DNA of 64,000 nucleotides from the NCBI GenBank assembly GCA_947478005.1, contig CANJVG010000003.1, positions 1 through 64,000 on the forward strand, read 5' to 3'. Of this stretch, positions 1 to 8,583 are shown in pieces. Numbering within the stretch: position 1 is the first letter of the stretch; every line of letters begins with the position of its first letter. The notes beneath the pieces were generated by a model. That model was not told the DNA's origin, made no database searches, and worked only from the letters and a program-made list of their open reading frames with translations. The stretch comes from Bacteroidota bacterium. GTDB taxonomy: Bacteria > Bacteroidota > Bacteroidia > Chitinophagales > LD1. The translations under genes were made by a program, and so were the position numbers.

Positions 1-105
1 AAGAAAAAGCAGCAAGAGGGTAAGGCGACTGAGTTGTTTTATAGAATTGCTTTAGGTCTGTTACAATTATACGTTCAAAAAAATCTTTTGGCGTTTCGAA
101 AATAG
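1..105 (+). CDS. Possible C-terminal end of a CDS truncated by the window edge (frame 1 open to TAG at 103-105)
   Basis: Frame 1 reads KKKQQEGKATELFYRIALGLLQLYVQKNLLAFRK*; short, no family recognised. Confidence 0.3.
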   Translation, partial: KKKQQEGKATELFYRIALGLLQLYVQKNLLAFRK

Positions 106-235
106 TTTTTCACTTTTGAATGAAATAACTGTGCCATGAACGACACAGACTTGCCGCTCCTCTGAAAAGAGATAAGTCGCTAAAACCAGATTATGGCCAA
201 ATTTTTAAGGCTTAACAAGAGCTTTATGAATGCTT

Positions 236-382
236 TTTCCTATCATAAAAAATTGGTGGGAAATAACATCTCTGCAATTGCCAATGACATTAATACGATA
301 GGAAATACCACAAGTGTAATTTCCTACCATAAAAGTGGGGTAGGAAATTGTATCGCCCCTATAGGCTTTCCGATTTTATAGA
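236..382. repeat. Array D: seven consecutive 21-bp degenerate units with alternating TTTCCTA / TAGGAAA motifs
   Basis: Units start at 236, 257, 278, 299, 320, 341, 362: TTTCCTATCATAAAAAATTGG, TGGGAAATAACATCTCTGCAA, TTGCCAATGACATTAATACGA, TAGGAAATACCACAAGTGTAA, TTTCCTACCATAAAAGTGGGG, TAGGAAATTGTATCGCCCCTA, TAGGCTTTCCGATTTTATAGA. Confidence 0.8.
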
Positions 383-439
383 CCTGCCGATTTAGCGATG
401 ATCTCCATCCTTTAGATAAAGCTGAAGACTTTTGGGTTC

Positions 440-673
440 TTGACGCTGAACCGCGATGGTTTGCGCACGGCCTTTATTTTGCTTCTGCACTTCTACAACA
501 AAGGAAAAGGCGACTACCCAACTTTACGGAAACTAACCGGACTTTCGGAAGGTGGCTTGGCAAAAGCAATTATGGCACTTAAAAAAAGAGGTCTGATTCA
601 CCGAACGGCTTATCGTGAATTCGGTTTAAGTGTTGCCGCCTTAGAAGTGATTCGGGCAGCGTTTGCACAATAG
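440..673 (+). CDS. Small winged-helix-like DNA-binding protein (MarR-like helix pattern)
   Basis: ORF; LRKLTGLSEGGLAKAIMALKKRGLIHR resembles a winged-helix recognition segment. Confidence 0.5.
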   Translation: MTLNRDGLRTAFILLLHFYNKGKGDYPTLRKLTGLSEGGLAKAIMALKKRGLIHRTAYREFGLSVAALEVIRAAFAQ

Positions 674-690
674 ATAGATAGGGCATTACA

Positions 691-1053
691 CTACCCCTTG
701 CGAATGCTGACTCTTCGGAGCACTTCCACATAGTTGCGCGAGCCGGCATACTTTACTCTTTTCAAAAAAGCATAGTAGTTTTCCTGATGGTTGGTATAGT
801 GCTTTTGTTGCCAGCGCTTGTAATATTCCACGCTTTCTTTCCAATGGTCAAATCGGATATACTCCTCGGTATAGCGAAAAGCAAATAGGTTGTTTCGCCT
901 CAGCAGGTAATGGGTGGAAAGATGACCCGTTTCGAGCAACACCTGCTGCATCACAATGGCGGGATGTTTAATGCCCGATGAAACGATATAGGCATATACA
1001 CTGTCTTTACTCTGCGCCTTGGTGGGAGCAGAAATTAGCAAGGCAGAAAGCAA
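691..1053 (-). CDS. Glucosaminidase-domain (peptidoglycan hydrolase-like) protein
   Basis: Motif AIVMQQVLLETGHLSTHYLLRRNNLFAFRY typical of glucosaminidase-fold proteins; N-terminal signal-like segment. Confidence 0.65.
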   Translation of the reverse strand: MLSALLISAPTKAQSKDSVYAYIVSSGIKHPAIVMQQVLLETGHLSTHYLLRRNNLFAFRYTEEYIRFDHWKESVEYYKRWQQKHYTNHQENYYAFLKRVKYAGSRNYVEVLRRVSIRKG

Positions 1054-1150
1054 TACAATAATTGGTAGAAATTTTTTGATACCCTGTGGTTTTGATTTGG
1101 GGGCAAATCTAGGCTATCGGGCTGCCCAAAAAGGGCGTTATCCACGGGTG

Positions 1151-2353
1151 TCAAATCGTCTGTGCAGCTATAAATGCAGTGGTCCAGGCGGCCTGAAAGT
1201 TGAACCCACCGGTAATCGCGTCAACGTCAAGCACTTCGCCCGCGAAAAATAGGTTAGGCACCTTTTTGCTTTGCATGGTTCTGAAGTCCACTTCTGCCAA
1301 ATCGACCCCTCCGCTCGTTACAAATTCATCCTTAAAAGTGCTTTTTCCACTTACCTTAAAGCGGCTGGCGGTCAGTTCGCGGGCCAAAGATTCGATATGA
1401 AGGTTAGATAAATCAGCAAAGTTTGTCGTTTGGCGCTTATCAATTGTTGTTGACAGGCGCTCCCACAAACGTTTGGGAATGCCGAATAGTGGAGTGGTGG
1501 CTACTCCTTTTTTGGGGTGATTTTGCTTGAAGAGCTTCAGGGTTTCTTTTACTGTATTGAAATCTTTGTTCACCCAGTTTACTTCTATTTCAAATTGGTG
1601 ATTAACCGCAGCCAAATCGCGCGCACCCCAGGCACTTAGCCGAAGAATACACGGGCCGCTCATACCCCAATGTGTAATCAACAAGGGCCCTACCGAACTT
1701 AATTTCGAGTTAATAACCGAAACCTGTGCCTGCTCCACCGACAAACCTTCCAGTCCCAGAATGCGCTCGTCTTTTATGTTGAAAGTAAACAGCGAAGGAA
1801 CAGGGGGGATAATCTTGTGGCCGAGCTGCTCCAGCATTTTCCAAACGCTATGTGAGGAACCTGTGGTTACAATCACCGCATCGGCATTAATAGTTTCGTT
1901 GTTGGCTGTTACAATCCGCAATCCTCCTTCCGCAATCCGCAATTCTTCAACCCCTGTTTGCATTCTAATCTTCACTCCCAGCCTTTTCGCTTCGCCCAAA
2001 AAACAATCAATAATAGTTTGTGAAGAATCTGTAGCAGGGAACATTCGTCCATCCTCCTCTCTTTTAATTTCAACACCTCGCGCATGGAACCAATCAATGG
2101 TGTTAGAAGGATTAAACCGCGTGAAAGGCCCGAGCAGTTGTTTCTCTCCGCGCGGATAAAACTTCGATAACTCGCGAGCATCAAAGCAAGCATGTGTTAC
2201 ATTACATCGGCCACCGCCACTTATTTTTACTTTAGATAAAAGCGAAGAAGATTTTTCGAGGATAGTGACCGAGTAATCGGGATTGTTCTCTGCACAATTA
2301 ATAGCAGCAAAAAAACCGGCTGCACCTCCGCCTATGATAATGATGTGTTTCAT
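1151..2353 (-). CDS. NAD(P)/FAD-dependent oxidoreductase, HI0933/BaiN-type flavoprotein
   Basis: IIIIGGGAAGFFAAINCAE FAD-binding motif; SGGGRCNVTHA; C-terminal FFAGEVLDVDAITGGFNFQAAWTTA. Confidence 0.9.
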   Translation of the reverse strand: MKHIIIIGGGAAGFFAAINCAENNPDYSVTILEKSSSLLSKVKISGGGRCNVTHACFDARELSKFYPRGEKQLLGPFTRFNPSNTIDWFHARGVEIKREEDGRMFPATDSSQTIIDCFLGEAKRLGVKIRMQTGVEELRIAEGGLRIVTANNETINADAVIVTTGSSHSVWKMLEQLGHKIIPPVPSLFTFNIKDERILGLEGLSVEQAQVSVINSKLSSVGPLLITHWGMSGPCILRLSAWGARDLAAVNHQFEIEVNWVNKDFNTVKETLKLFKQNHPKKGVATTPLFGIPKRLWERLSTTIDKRQTTNFADLSNLHIESLARELTASRFKVSGKSTFKDEFVTSGGVDLAEVDFRTMQSKKVPNLFFAGEVLDVDAITGGFNFQAAWTTAFIAAQTI

Positions 2354-2419
2354 GGTTAGGGGAAAGTAGCGAGTGGCGAGTAGTGAAGCCTGTCTTTACC
2401 TCTCACCACTATCCACTTA

Positions 2420-3031
2420 CTAGTCTTCGATTACCTGATAAATGTCGCGAAGGTTTCTGCCCAGCCCATCATAGTCTAATCCATAGCCCACAATAAACTC
2501 ATTGGGAATTTCCATACCTACATAGTCAACAGTAATATCTGTTTGAAGAGCAAGCGGTTTTAATAATAGAGATGCTATTTTTAGAGAAGCCGGTTTGCCT
2601 TCGCGAAAAAGCGGAAGGATTTTAGCAAGAGTGTTTCCTGTATCAACGATGTCTTCTATGATAATTATGTGGCGCCCTTCTATATTTTCATTCAAGCCAA
2701 TTACAGTAGTTACTTTACCTTGAGAATTCATGCCTTCATAAGAAGCTGCCTTTATAAAACACAATTCGCAGTCAAGCATCAGCTCCTTGATTAGGTCAGA
2801 AGCAAACATAAAAGAGCCATTCAACACCGGAACAAGCAGCGGACGTTTGCCAATATAATCTTCATTGATTTGATGCGCTACATTTCGCACCGCAGAAAGT
2901 ATTTCGCTTTCGCTTTTATACAGTCTAAAATTTCTGTCGTTAAGCCTTACCAGCTTTTCCATGCGTCTTGGTTTCGCCAAAAATAGACGGATGAATGGAA
3001 TATTAGAATATTGGAATGATAAATTTTCCAA
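2420..3031 (-). CDS. hpt: Hypoxanthine phosphoribosyltransferase (start probably internal at MEKLVRLNDRNF)
   Basis: PRPP motif IIIIEDIVDTGNTL; VPVLNGSFMFASDL; VGYGLDYDGLGRNLRDIY. Confidence 0.92.
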   Translation of the reverse strand: MENLSFQYSNIPFIRLFLAKPRRMEKLVRLNDRNFRLYKSESEILSAVRNVAHQINEDYIGKRPLLVPVLNGSFMFASDLIKELMLDCELCFIKAASYEGMNSQGKVTTVIGLNENIEGRHIIIIEDIVDTGNTLAKILPLFREGKPASLKIASLLLKPLALQTDITVDYVGMEIPNEFIVGYGLDYDGLGRNLRDIYQVIED

Positions 3032-3053
3032 TTATTCCATTATTCCCATCCCG

Positions 3054-3725
3054 CTATTTTTTAAGTTTATCTGCAAAGTACTTCTCAAACTTCTCTACCT
3101 TAGGCACAATTACATAAGTGCAATAAGAGTTTTTCTCCTTATTCAGATTGTAGTAGTTCTGATGATAGTCCTCCGCTTTATAAAAAACTGAAAAGGCCGT
3201 AACCTCTGTTACAATAGGGTCATTAAACGCTCCGCTTTTGTCCAGACCTGTTTTGATGTCCTCCGCAATTTTCTTTTGCTCTTCATTGCGATAAAAAATA
3301 ACCGAGCGATATTGCGTTCCTTCATCGCCTCCTTGTTTGTTTAATGTGGTCGGGTCATGTGTTTTGAAAAACACCTGCAGTATCTCTGCCAAAGGAAGTT
3401 TGTTAGTATCATAAACAATCTGTGTACACTCAGCATGACCGGTCAAACCACTACACACCTCTTTGTATGTCGGGTTTTTAATCTTGCCTCCGCTATAGCC
3501 GGATTCGACAGATACAACTCCGTTTAATCGTTGAAAAATCGCTTCTGTACACCAGAAACAGCCACCTCCAAAAGTGATGGTATCGAGCTTTGCATTTACA
3601 TCCATAGCTTTGTTTGAATTATTTTTTGTTGAAGAAGATTTAGCGGTATTGTTTTTTTGCGCGCACGAATTAAGCGAAGCCAAAACAAAAACCAGTAAGA
3701 TAAAATCAGAAGTAAGGTTGCGCAT
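3054..3725 (-). CDS. msrA: Peptide-methionine (S)-S-oxide reductase MsrA, lipoprotein-like N-terminus
   Basis: FGGGCFWCTEAIFQRLNGVVSVESGYSGG; signal segment with LNSC. Confidence 0.93.
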   Translation of the reverse strand: MRNLTSDFILLVFVLASLNSCAQKNNTAKSSSTKNNSNKAMDVNAKLDTITFGGGCFWCTEAIFQRLNGVVSVESGYSGGKIKNPTYKEVCSGLTGHAECTQIVYDTNKLPLAEILQVFFKTHDPTTLNKQGGDEGTQYRSVIFYRNEEQKKIAEDIKTGLDKSGAFNDPIVTEVTAFSVFYKAEDYHQNYYNLNKEKNSYCTYVIVPKVEKFEKYFADKLKK

Positions 3726-3812
3726 AGTTTTACTTATTCTGTCGTAGTAACAAGCTGTTCCTTACAAAGTTTAAAAATATTATTGTTGGATTGACACAAC
3801 TGAGTCGCAAAT

Positions 3813-5096
3813 CTACATGCTTACCACAATGGTCTGCCCGGCTTTCAAATCTGTAGTCTCCAGATTATTTATAACCTTTAGTTTTTCTACAGAAGTATTG
3901 AATTTCTTGGCAATAGAATAAAGTGTGTCACTCTGCTGCACCTGATACTCCGAAGTATTCGTCACTCTTTCTTGACTGGTTGAACTAACAAGTTCTTTGT
4001 CGTTAGGCGTTACTGTAGTATCCTCATGCACTTTGTTTTGAACACGCGCGGAGGTTGTGTTTTTGTTTTGAACCTTCAGATATTCTGCATAAGTCATTAC
4101 CAAAGGCGACTGCTTTTTATTTTCCTGAAGGCTTATGGTTTCTTTTTCATAAACCTGATCATTCAGCTTCATGCTATTCTTTTGATACAACTCTTTCAGC
4201 TTAATACCGGTTTTCTGTGAAATATCGCGCATACTTTCTCCAGTCTGAACGATATAATCTGGTGATTCTCCTTTGTTCCTTTTTTCTTGTAAGAAAATGT
4301 TTTCTCCGTCTTTAAATCTTTCACCGGCACTAAGCTCGTTGAAAGATAAAATGGAAGAAAAGTCTATGTCATATTCAAAGGCAACCTTAAATGGATCTTC
4401 ATTTCCTTTTGCCTTCAACACACGTAATCCGTTCACAATAAATTCAGGCCTTCTTGTTTCTTCCTTCTTCGGCTCTGCTATACTTTCTTTATGAAATACT
4501 CTCTCGCTTTTTGCAGGCCCCTGCACCAATATTGGACCGTCATCCTTCGGCTGCGTCATCATATACTCTCTCTCTTCTATCATCGCCAAACCAATTTTAT
4601 CGAACTCATACAGTTTGTAATCTTCGATATAGGCTATTAACATGGTGGCATATTTGGGGTTCGTAGCATAGCCCGCTTCTTTTAAACCCAAGGCCCAATA
4701 TTTGTAGCTGAGAATCGGCAATTGAAACAGACCCATATAGCGAGGTCTTATCAATAAGAAATCGGAATGATCGGCATACGAGGCTTCGGCATGTTCATAT
4801 ACGCGAAAACACTCTTGCGGATTATCATCATCGTGATAATATTTTTCACCGCTCCACTCTCCTTTACATTTAATTCCAAAGTGGTTATTTGTGTTGCGGG
4901 CCAGTGGCGAGGCTCCTGCACCTGACTCAAAAATACCCTGGGCTAAGGTAATGCTCGCTGGAATTTTAGTTCGAACCATTTCATCTATAGCCACCTGTTT
5001 GTAGCGCTCTATATACCTGGGAATGTCCTCTTTTTTCTGCCCAAAAGAAGACCAGATAAACAAGACCAGAAAAAGGTGAAATAAAATAAATTTCAT
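3813..5096 (-). CDS. Glucosaminidase domain plus C-terminal LysM-like domains
   Basis: ITLAQGIFESGAGASPLARNTNNHFGIKCKGEWSG; LysM YQVQQSDTLYSIAKKFNTSVEKLKVINNLETTDLKAGQTIVV. Confidence 0.88.
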   Translation of the reverse strand: MKFILFHLFLVLFIWSSFGQKKEDIPRYIERYKQVAIDEMVRTKIPASITLAQGIFESGAGASPLARNTNNHFGIKCKGEWSGEKYYHDDDNPQECFRVYEHAEASYADHSDFLLIRPRYMGLFQLPILSYKYWALGLKEAGYATNPKYATMLIAYIEDYKLYEFDKIGLAMIEEREYMMTQPKDDGPILVQGPAKSERVFHKESIAEPKKEETRRPEFIVNGLRVLKAKGNEDPFKVAFEYDIDFSSILSFNELSAGERFKDGENIFLQEKRNKGESPDYIVQTGESMRDISQKTGIKLKELYQKNSMKLNDQVYEKETISLQENKKQSPLVMTYAEYLKVQNKNTTSARVQNKVHEDTTVTPNDKELVSSTSQERVTNTSEYQVQQSDTLYSIAKKFNTSVEKLKVINNLETTDLKAGQTIVVSM

Positions 5097-5172
5097 GACA
5101 GCATCTTACGAGTAGCGAACTTACCTCATAATCTCATTACTGTAACGTAATGTATATACAATTTGTTGTGCG

Positions 5173-5811
5173 CTATCCAAGTTTTTGGACGATGTTTAAC
5201 CCATCGCGAAGCGGCAAAATAAAGCTTCTGACACGGCTGTCAGCAGCTATTTTTTCATTAAACCGGTGAATTGCCAATGTGTCCTTATCCTTTTTCTCGT
5301 CTACTACCTTTCCGCTCCATAGAACATTGTCCGCTATAATATAGCCACCCACACGAACCTTGTTAAAGACCGAATCATAGTAATTGGCATAGTTGATTTT
5401 ATCGGCATCAATAAAAACCAAATCGAAAACCTCATTCAATTCAGGAATAATAGTTTTTGCATCACCAATGAGATGCTTGATTTTTGCGGAGAGATTTGCT
5501 TTTTCAAAATAGCGGGCACACATCGGCTGCAACTCTTCGTTTATATCAATGGTATAAAGCAGACCGTCAACACTTAATCCTTTTGCCAGCGCAATGGCGG
5601 AGTAGCCGGTGAAGGTTCCCACTTCCAAAATTCTTTTAGGACTCAGCATGGCTGAAAACATTTCCAGAAATTGCCCCTGCATATTTCCCGAAACCATTTG
5701 CGGCATTTGTATTTTCACATGTGTCTCCCTCGACAGCTCACGTAGTGTATCATCTTCTTTTGAAGAATGTTGCTCTATATAATTTTCAATTTCTGATGAA
5801 ACCAGATGCAT
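5173..5811 (-). CDS. SAM-dependent O-methyltransferase (class I, catechol-OMT-like)
   Basis: ILEVGTFTGYSAIALAKGL; DLVFIDADKINYANYYD; GGYIIADNVLWSGKV. Confidence 0.9.
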   Translation of the reverse strand: MHLVSSEIENYIEQHSSKEDDTLRELSRETHVKIQMPQMVSGNMQGQFLEMFSAMLSPKRILEVGTFTGYSAIALAKGLSVDGLLYTIDINEELQPMCARYFEKANLSAKIKHLIGDAKTIIPELNEVFDLVFIDADKINYANYYDSVFNKVRVGGYIIADNVLWSGKVVDEKKDKDTLAIHRFNEKIAADSRVRSFILPLRDGLNIVQKLG

Positions 5812-5813
5812 GC

Positions 5814-6347
5814 TTAAACGATTTGCTTTTTTTTCAATTCTTCAAGAATTATCTTGAACCAAAAAGAATACTGTTCAGGAGTTTTTTCAATCTCTAGTTG
5901 AAGTTCTTCCGCTTTCATCCATCGCACTGCGCTTACCTCCTGATTATTAAACTCGAAGCTATCATCAAACACTCCCGTGAACACGGTATCGTACTCCCAC
6001 TCTGTTAGACCGCTTTGTTCATCATGTGCTTTATAAATGAAATTGAATTCTTCTTTAAGTGGTGTTTTAATCCCGAGCTCTTCGAATAATCTTCTTTCTG
6101 CTGCCTCTTTAAAAGTCTCTCCCTTTCTGGGATGGCTGCAGCAGGTGTTGCTCCAGATACCCGCCCAATGATATTTATTCAAGGCACGCTGCTGCACTAG
6201 TTGTTCACCCATACTGTTAAAGATAATTACGCTGATGGCGCGGTGAAGCAAGGCCTTTTTATGCGCCTCCAATTTGCCCATGTAACCAAGGATATTGTTC
6301 TCCTCGTCTACCAGCACAACTTCCTCTTCTTTATTTAAGTCTTCCAT
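5814..6347 (-). CDS. idi: Isopentenyl-diphosphate delta-isomerase (type 1, Nudix fold)
   Basis: ALLHRAISVIIFNSMGEQLVQQRALNKYHWAGIWSNTCCSHPRKGE. Confidence 0.93.
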   Translation of the reverse strand: MEDLNKEEEVVLVDEENNILGYMGKLEAHKKALLHRAISVIIFNSMGEQLVQQRALNKYHWAGIWSNTCCSHPRKGETFKEAAERRLFEELGIKTPLKEEFNFIYKAHDEQSGLTEWEYDTVFTGVFDDSFEFNNQEVSAVRWMKAEELQLEIEKTPEQYSFWFKIILEELKKKQIV

Positions 6348-6360
6348 TTTTTACTCTCTT

Positions 6361-6876
6361 TCATTTCTTAAACCATCCTGAATACATCACATAATTATTA
6401 CTGATACGCTCAATTAAATCTTTGAATTTTTCCTTGTCAACGTCTTTTACTCTTTTAGCCGGAACACCGGCATAAATGCTTCCAGGTTCCACAATAGTCT
6501 TTTCTAAAACAATAGCTCCTGCAGCAATAATGGAGTTTTCTCCTATCACCGCATGGTCCATTATTATCGCACCCATTCCAATCAGCACGTTATCATGCAC
6601 TGTGCAGCCATGCACAATCGCACGGTGACCGATGCTAACGTTATTGCCAATATTAAGCGGGGCCTTCTGATAAGTGCAATGAAGAATCGCGCCATCCTGG
6701 ACATTCACCTTATTGCCCATGCGTATATAATGAACATCTCCACGAACAACAGCCTGAAACCAGATGCTGCAATCGTCCCCCGTTACTACATCGCCTACTA
6801 CAGTAGCATTTTCCGCAATAAAAGTATTGTTGCCGAATTTAGGTTCTATTCCTTTTACCGGAAGAATTAATGCCAT
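6361..6876 (-). CDS. Gamma-carbonic-anhydrase-family hexapeptide-repeat protein
   Basis: NTFIAENATVVGDVVTGDDCSIWFQAVVRGDVHYIRMGNKVNVQDGAILHCT; left-handed beta-helix hexapeptides. Confidence 0.9.
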   Translation of the reverse strand: MALILPVKGIEPKFGNNTFIAENATVVGDVVTGDDCSIWFQAVVRGDVHYIRMGNKVNVQDGAILHCTYQKAPLNIGNNVSIGHRAIVHGCTVHDNVLIGMGAIIMDHAVIGENSIIAAGAIVLEKTIVEPGSIYAGVPAKRVKDVDKEKFKDLIERISNNYVMYSGWFKK

Positions 6877-6885
6877 ACTGCAATT

Positions 6886-8580
6886 TTAAAACTTTACTTC
6901 TACATCCAAATCCCATCCACCTTTTAGCTGATAGTTATCTTTATAAGTGTATATCCTTTCTGCTTGTCTCTTGTTTTTAAAATCACCGGTATCCCATTCC
7001 CCGTTTTTATTCTCATCGTCAATCACCATGAATTTATAATTGCCCGCCAATATATTATCGACCGACACCTTACGTTCTCCGTTTCCGGTAAAATAAAACT
7101 CCTTTACCAATTCATTATTTGCATTCAACAATCTGATTATGTAATATTTTTCGGGATGCTCTGTTTTGAGCGCAATATGAAGATTGCCGTAACTTGTCTT
7201 TCCGTTTGTAGTAAACTGATAATTTATCTCTTTGTTCCACGTGCCCAAAAATCCTTGAAACATCGAGTCCGGAATTTGAAGCGTGTAATGCGTATTCTCT
7301 TTTCTGTCAAACTCAACCAAAATCGATTGCTTTGTTTTTTGATCTAAGACAAAAGTAGGGTTGACTATTTTAGTAGTCGAATCCTCGATAATCTGAAGCT
7401 TCTTCTCTTCGTTTATCCTTGAAATGGGTCGGGTAAAATTTATTTTAAGCGCTCTATAAAGCTCTTGAATATTCGAATTAGTTCTCTTATTTGTATCCAT
7501 TTTAGATACAGTTCCTTGATTTACAATGTCTAATGAATAGTGACTACTCTTCAGCAAACTATCCAGCTCAATGAAATGCAATTCCATCCTCAGCGTATCA
7601 AATTGACTGTCATCAGCTGTGAGGAACATACTGTCAAATTTAGTATATGCCTTTGAGTACCAGTAGTTTATGGTGTCTTTTGAGTCGTTTAAGTATGCAA
7701 AATCACCCTCCGTGTAAAAGCCCGCATCTAAATGAAAAGTCTTAATAGGCCGGTTATAATAGAACTGAAGAAATCCGGGGCTTATGGATTTTGAATTATT
7801 CAAAGTGAGCTTTCTCTTGTCATCTTCAAATGCATAAAGATCCTGCGGTTTAGAAGTCGAGTCGGTAAGATCCAAAATAGAATCGGAGAAGGCAATCAAC
7901 TCGTTCGGCTGGTCGTAAAGGTAATTGTAGTTCGCATCCTTCAATCCGAAAATCTGATACCTGTTGGCTTTTATATTTTCAAATTTGAATAGGCCAGCCT
8001 TATCCGTTTTTGCGAAGTAGAGCGGCTTCGAATGCAGTATTCCATTTACAGAATCTGCGGGATATAGCGATACTACAATTCCTTCTTGGGGAAAATTATC
8101 TTTTGCAAGCAACACTTTTCCGCTTATCTTTTGAGAGTCTATATAGTCTCCGGTAGAAAACACATAAGTGAAGTTGTTTGCTGTATTACCTTCATTCAGA
8201 TCCTTTATATCGTCTGCAAAGTTGATGGTATAAGTAGTGCTATCGCGCAGTTTACCTTTTAGATTTACGGTAATTGTCTTTCCCGAAACATGAACAACCG
8301 GTTGCTTTTCGAGAGGCGGAGAAATAACTGTTTGGCCAAAACCCGTTTCCTTTAAATACTCGTTGAAGGTGATTCTAATTTTATCGGAGGTGAAGTGTAG
8401 TGCCTTATTTTGTGGGGAAATGCCCTTTACCTTTGGCGGCATTTCATCCTTTTTGCCACCTTGGGGTACGCTCTCATTTGCACAACCGAATTGAATGATT
8501 GCGGCAATCAGCAGTCCCATCCAAATGACAATAGGACGAATCTTTAAGCCGTAATTTGCAATTGGTTCTTGGTAACTCAT
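6886..8580 (-). CDS. Secreted protein with N-terminal Ig-like domain (SbsA-like), Bacteroidota type
   Basis: PPKVKGISPQNKALHFTSDKIRITFNEYLKETGF; lipoprotein-like start FGCANESVPQGGKKDE. Confidence 0.8.
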   Translation of the reverse strand: MSYQEPIANYGLKIRPIVIWMGLLIAAIIQFGCANESVPQGGKKDEMPPKVKGISPQNKALHFTSDKIRITFNEYLKETGFGQTVISPPLEKQPVVHVSGKTITVNLKGKLRDSTTYTINFADDIKDLNEGNTANNFTYVFSTGDYIDSQKISGKVLLAKDNFPQEGIVVSLYPADSVNGILHSKPLYFAKTDKAGLFKFENIKANRYQIFGLKDANYNYLYDQPNELIAFSDSILDLTDSTSKPQDLYAFEDDKRKLTLNNSKSISPGFLQFYYNRPIKTFHLDAGFYTEGDFAYLNDSKDTINYWYSKAYTKFDSMFLTADDSQFDTLRMELHFIELDSLLKSSHYSLDIVNQGTVSKMDTNKRTNSNIQELYRALKINFTRPISRINEEKKLQIIEDSTTKIVNPTFVLDQKTKQSILVEFDRKENTHYTLQIPDSMFQGFLGTWNKEINYQFTTNGKTSYGNLHIALKTEHPEKYYIIRLLNANNELVKEFYFTGNGERKVSVDNILAGNYKFMVIDDENKNGEWDTGDFKNKRQAERIYTYKDNYQLKGGWDLDVEVKF

Positions 8581-8583
8581 AGT

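Noticed and set aside
193-381. 62-aa ORF with heptapeptide-like periodicity
   Set aside because: Coincides with array D and is best explained by its 21-bp period; no recognisable protein family.
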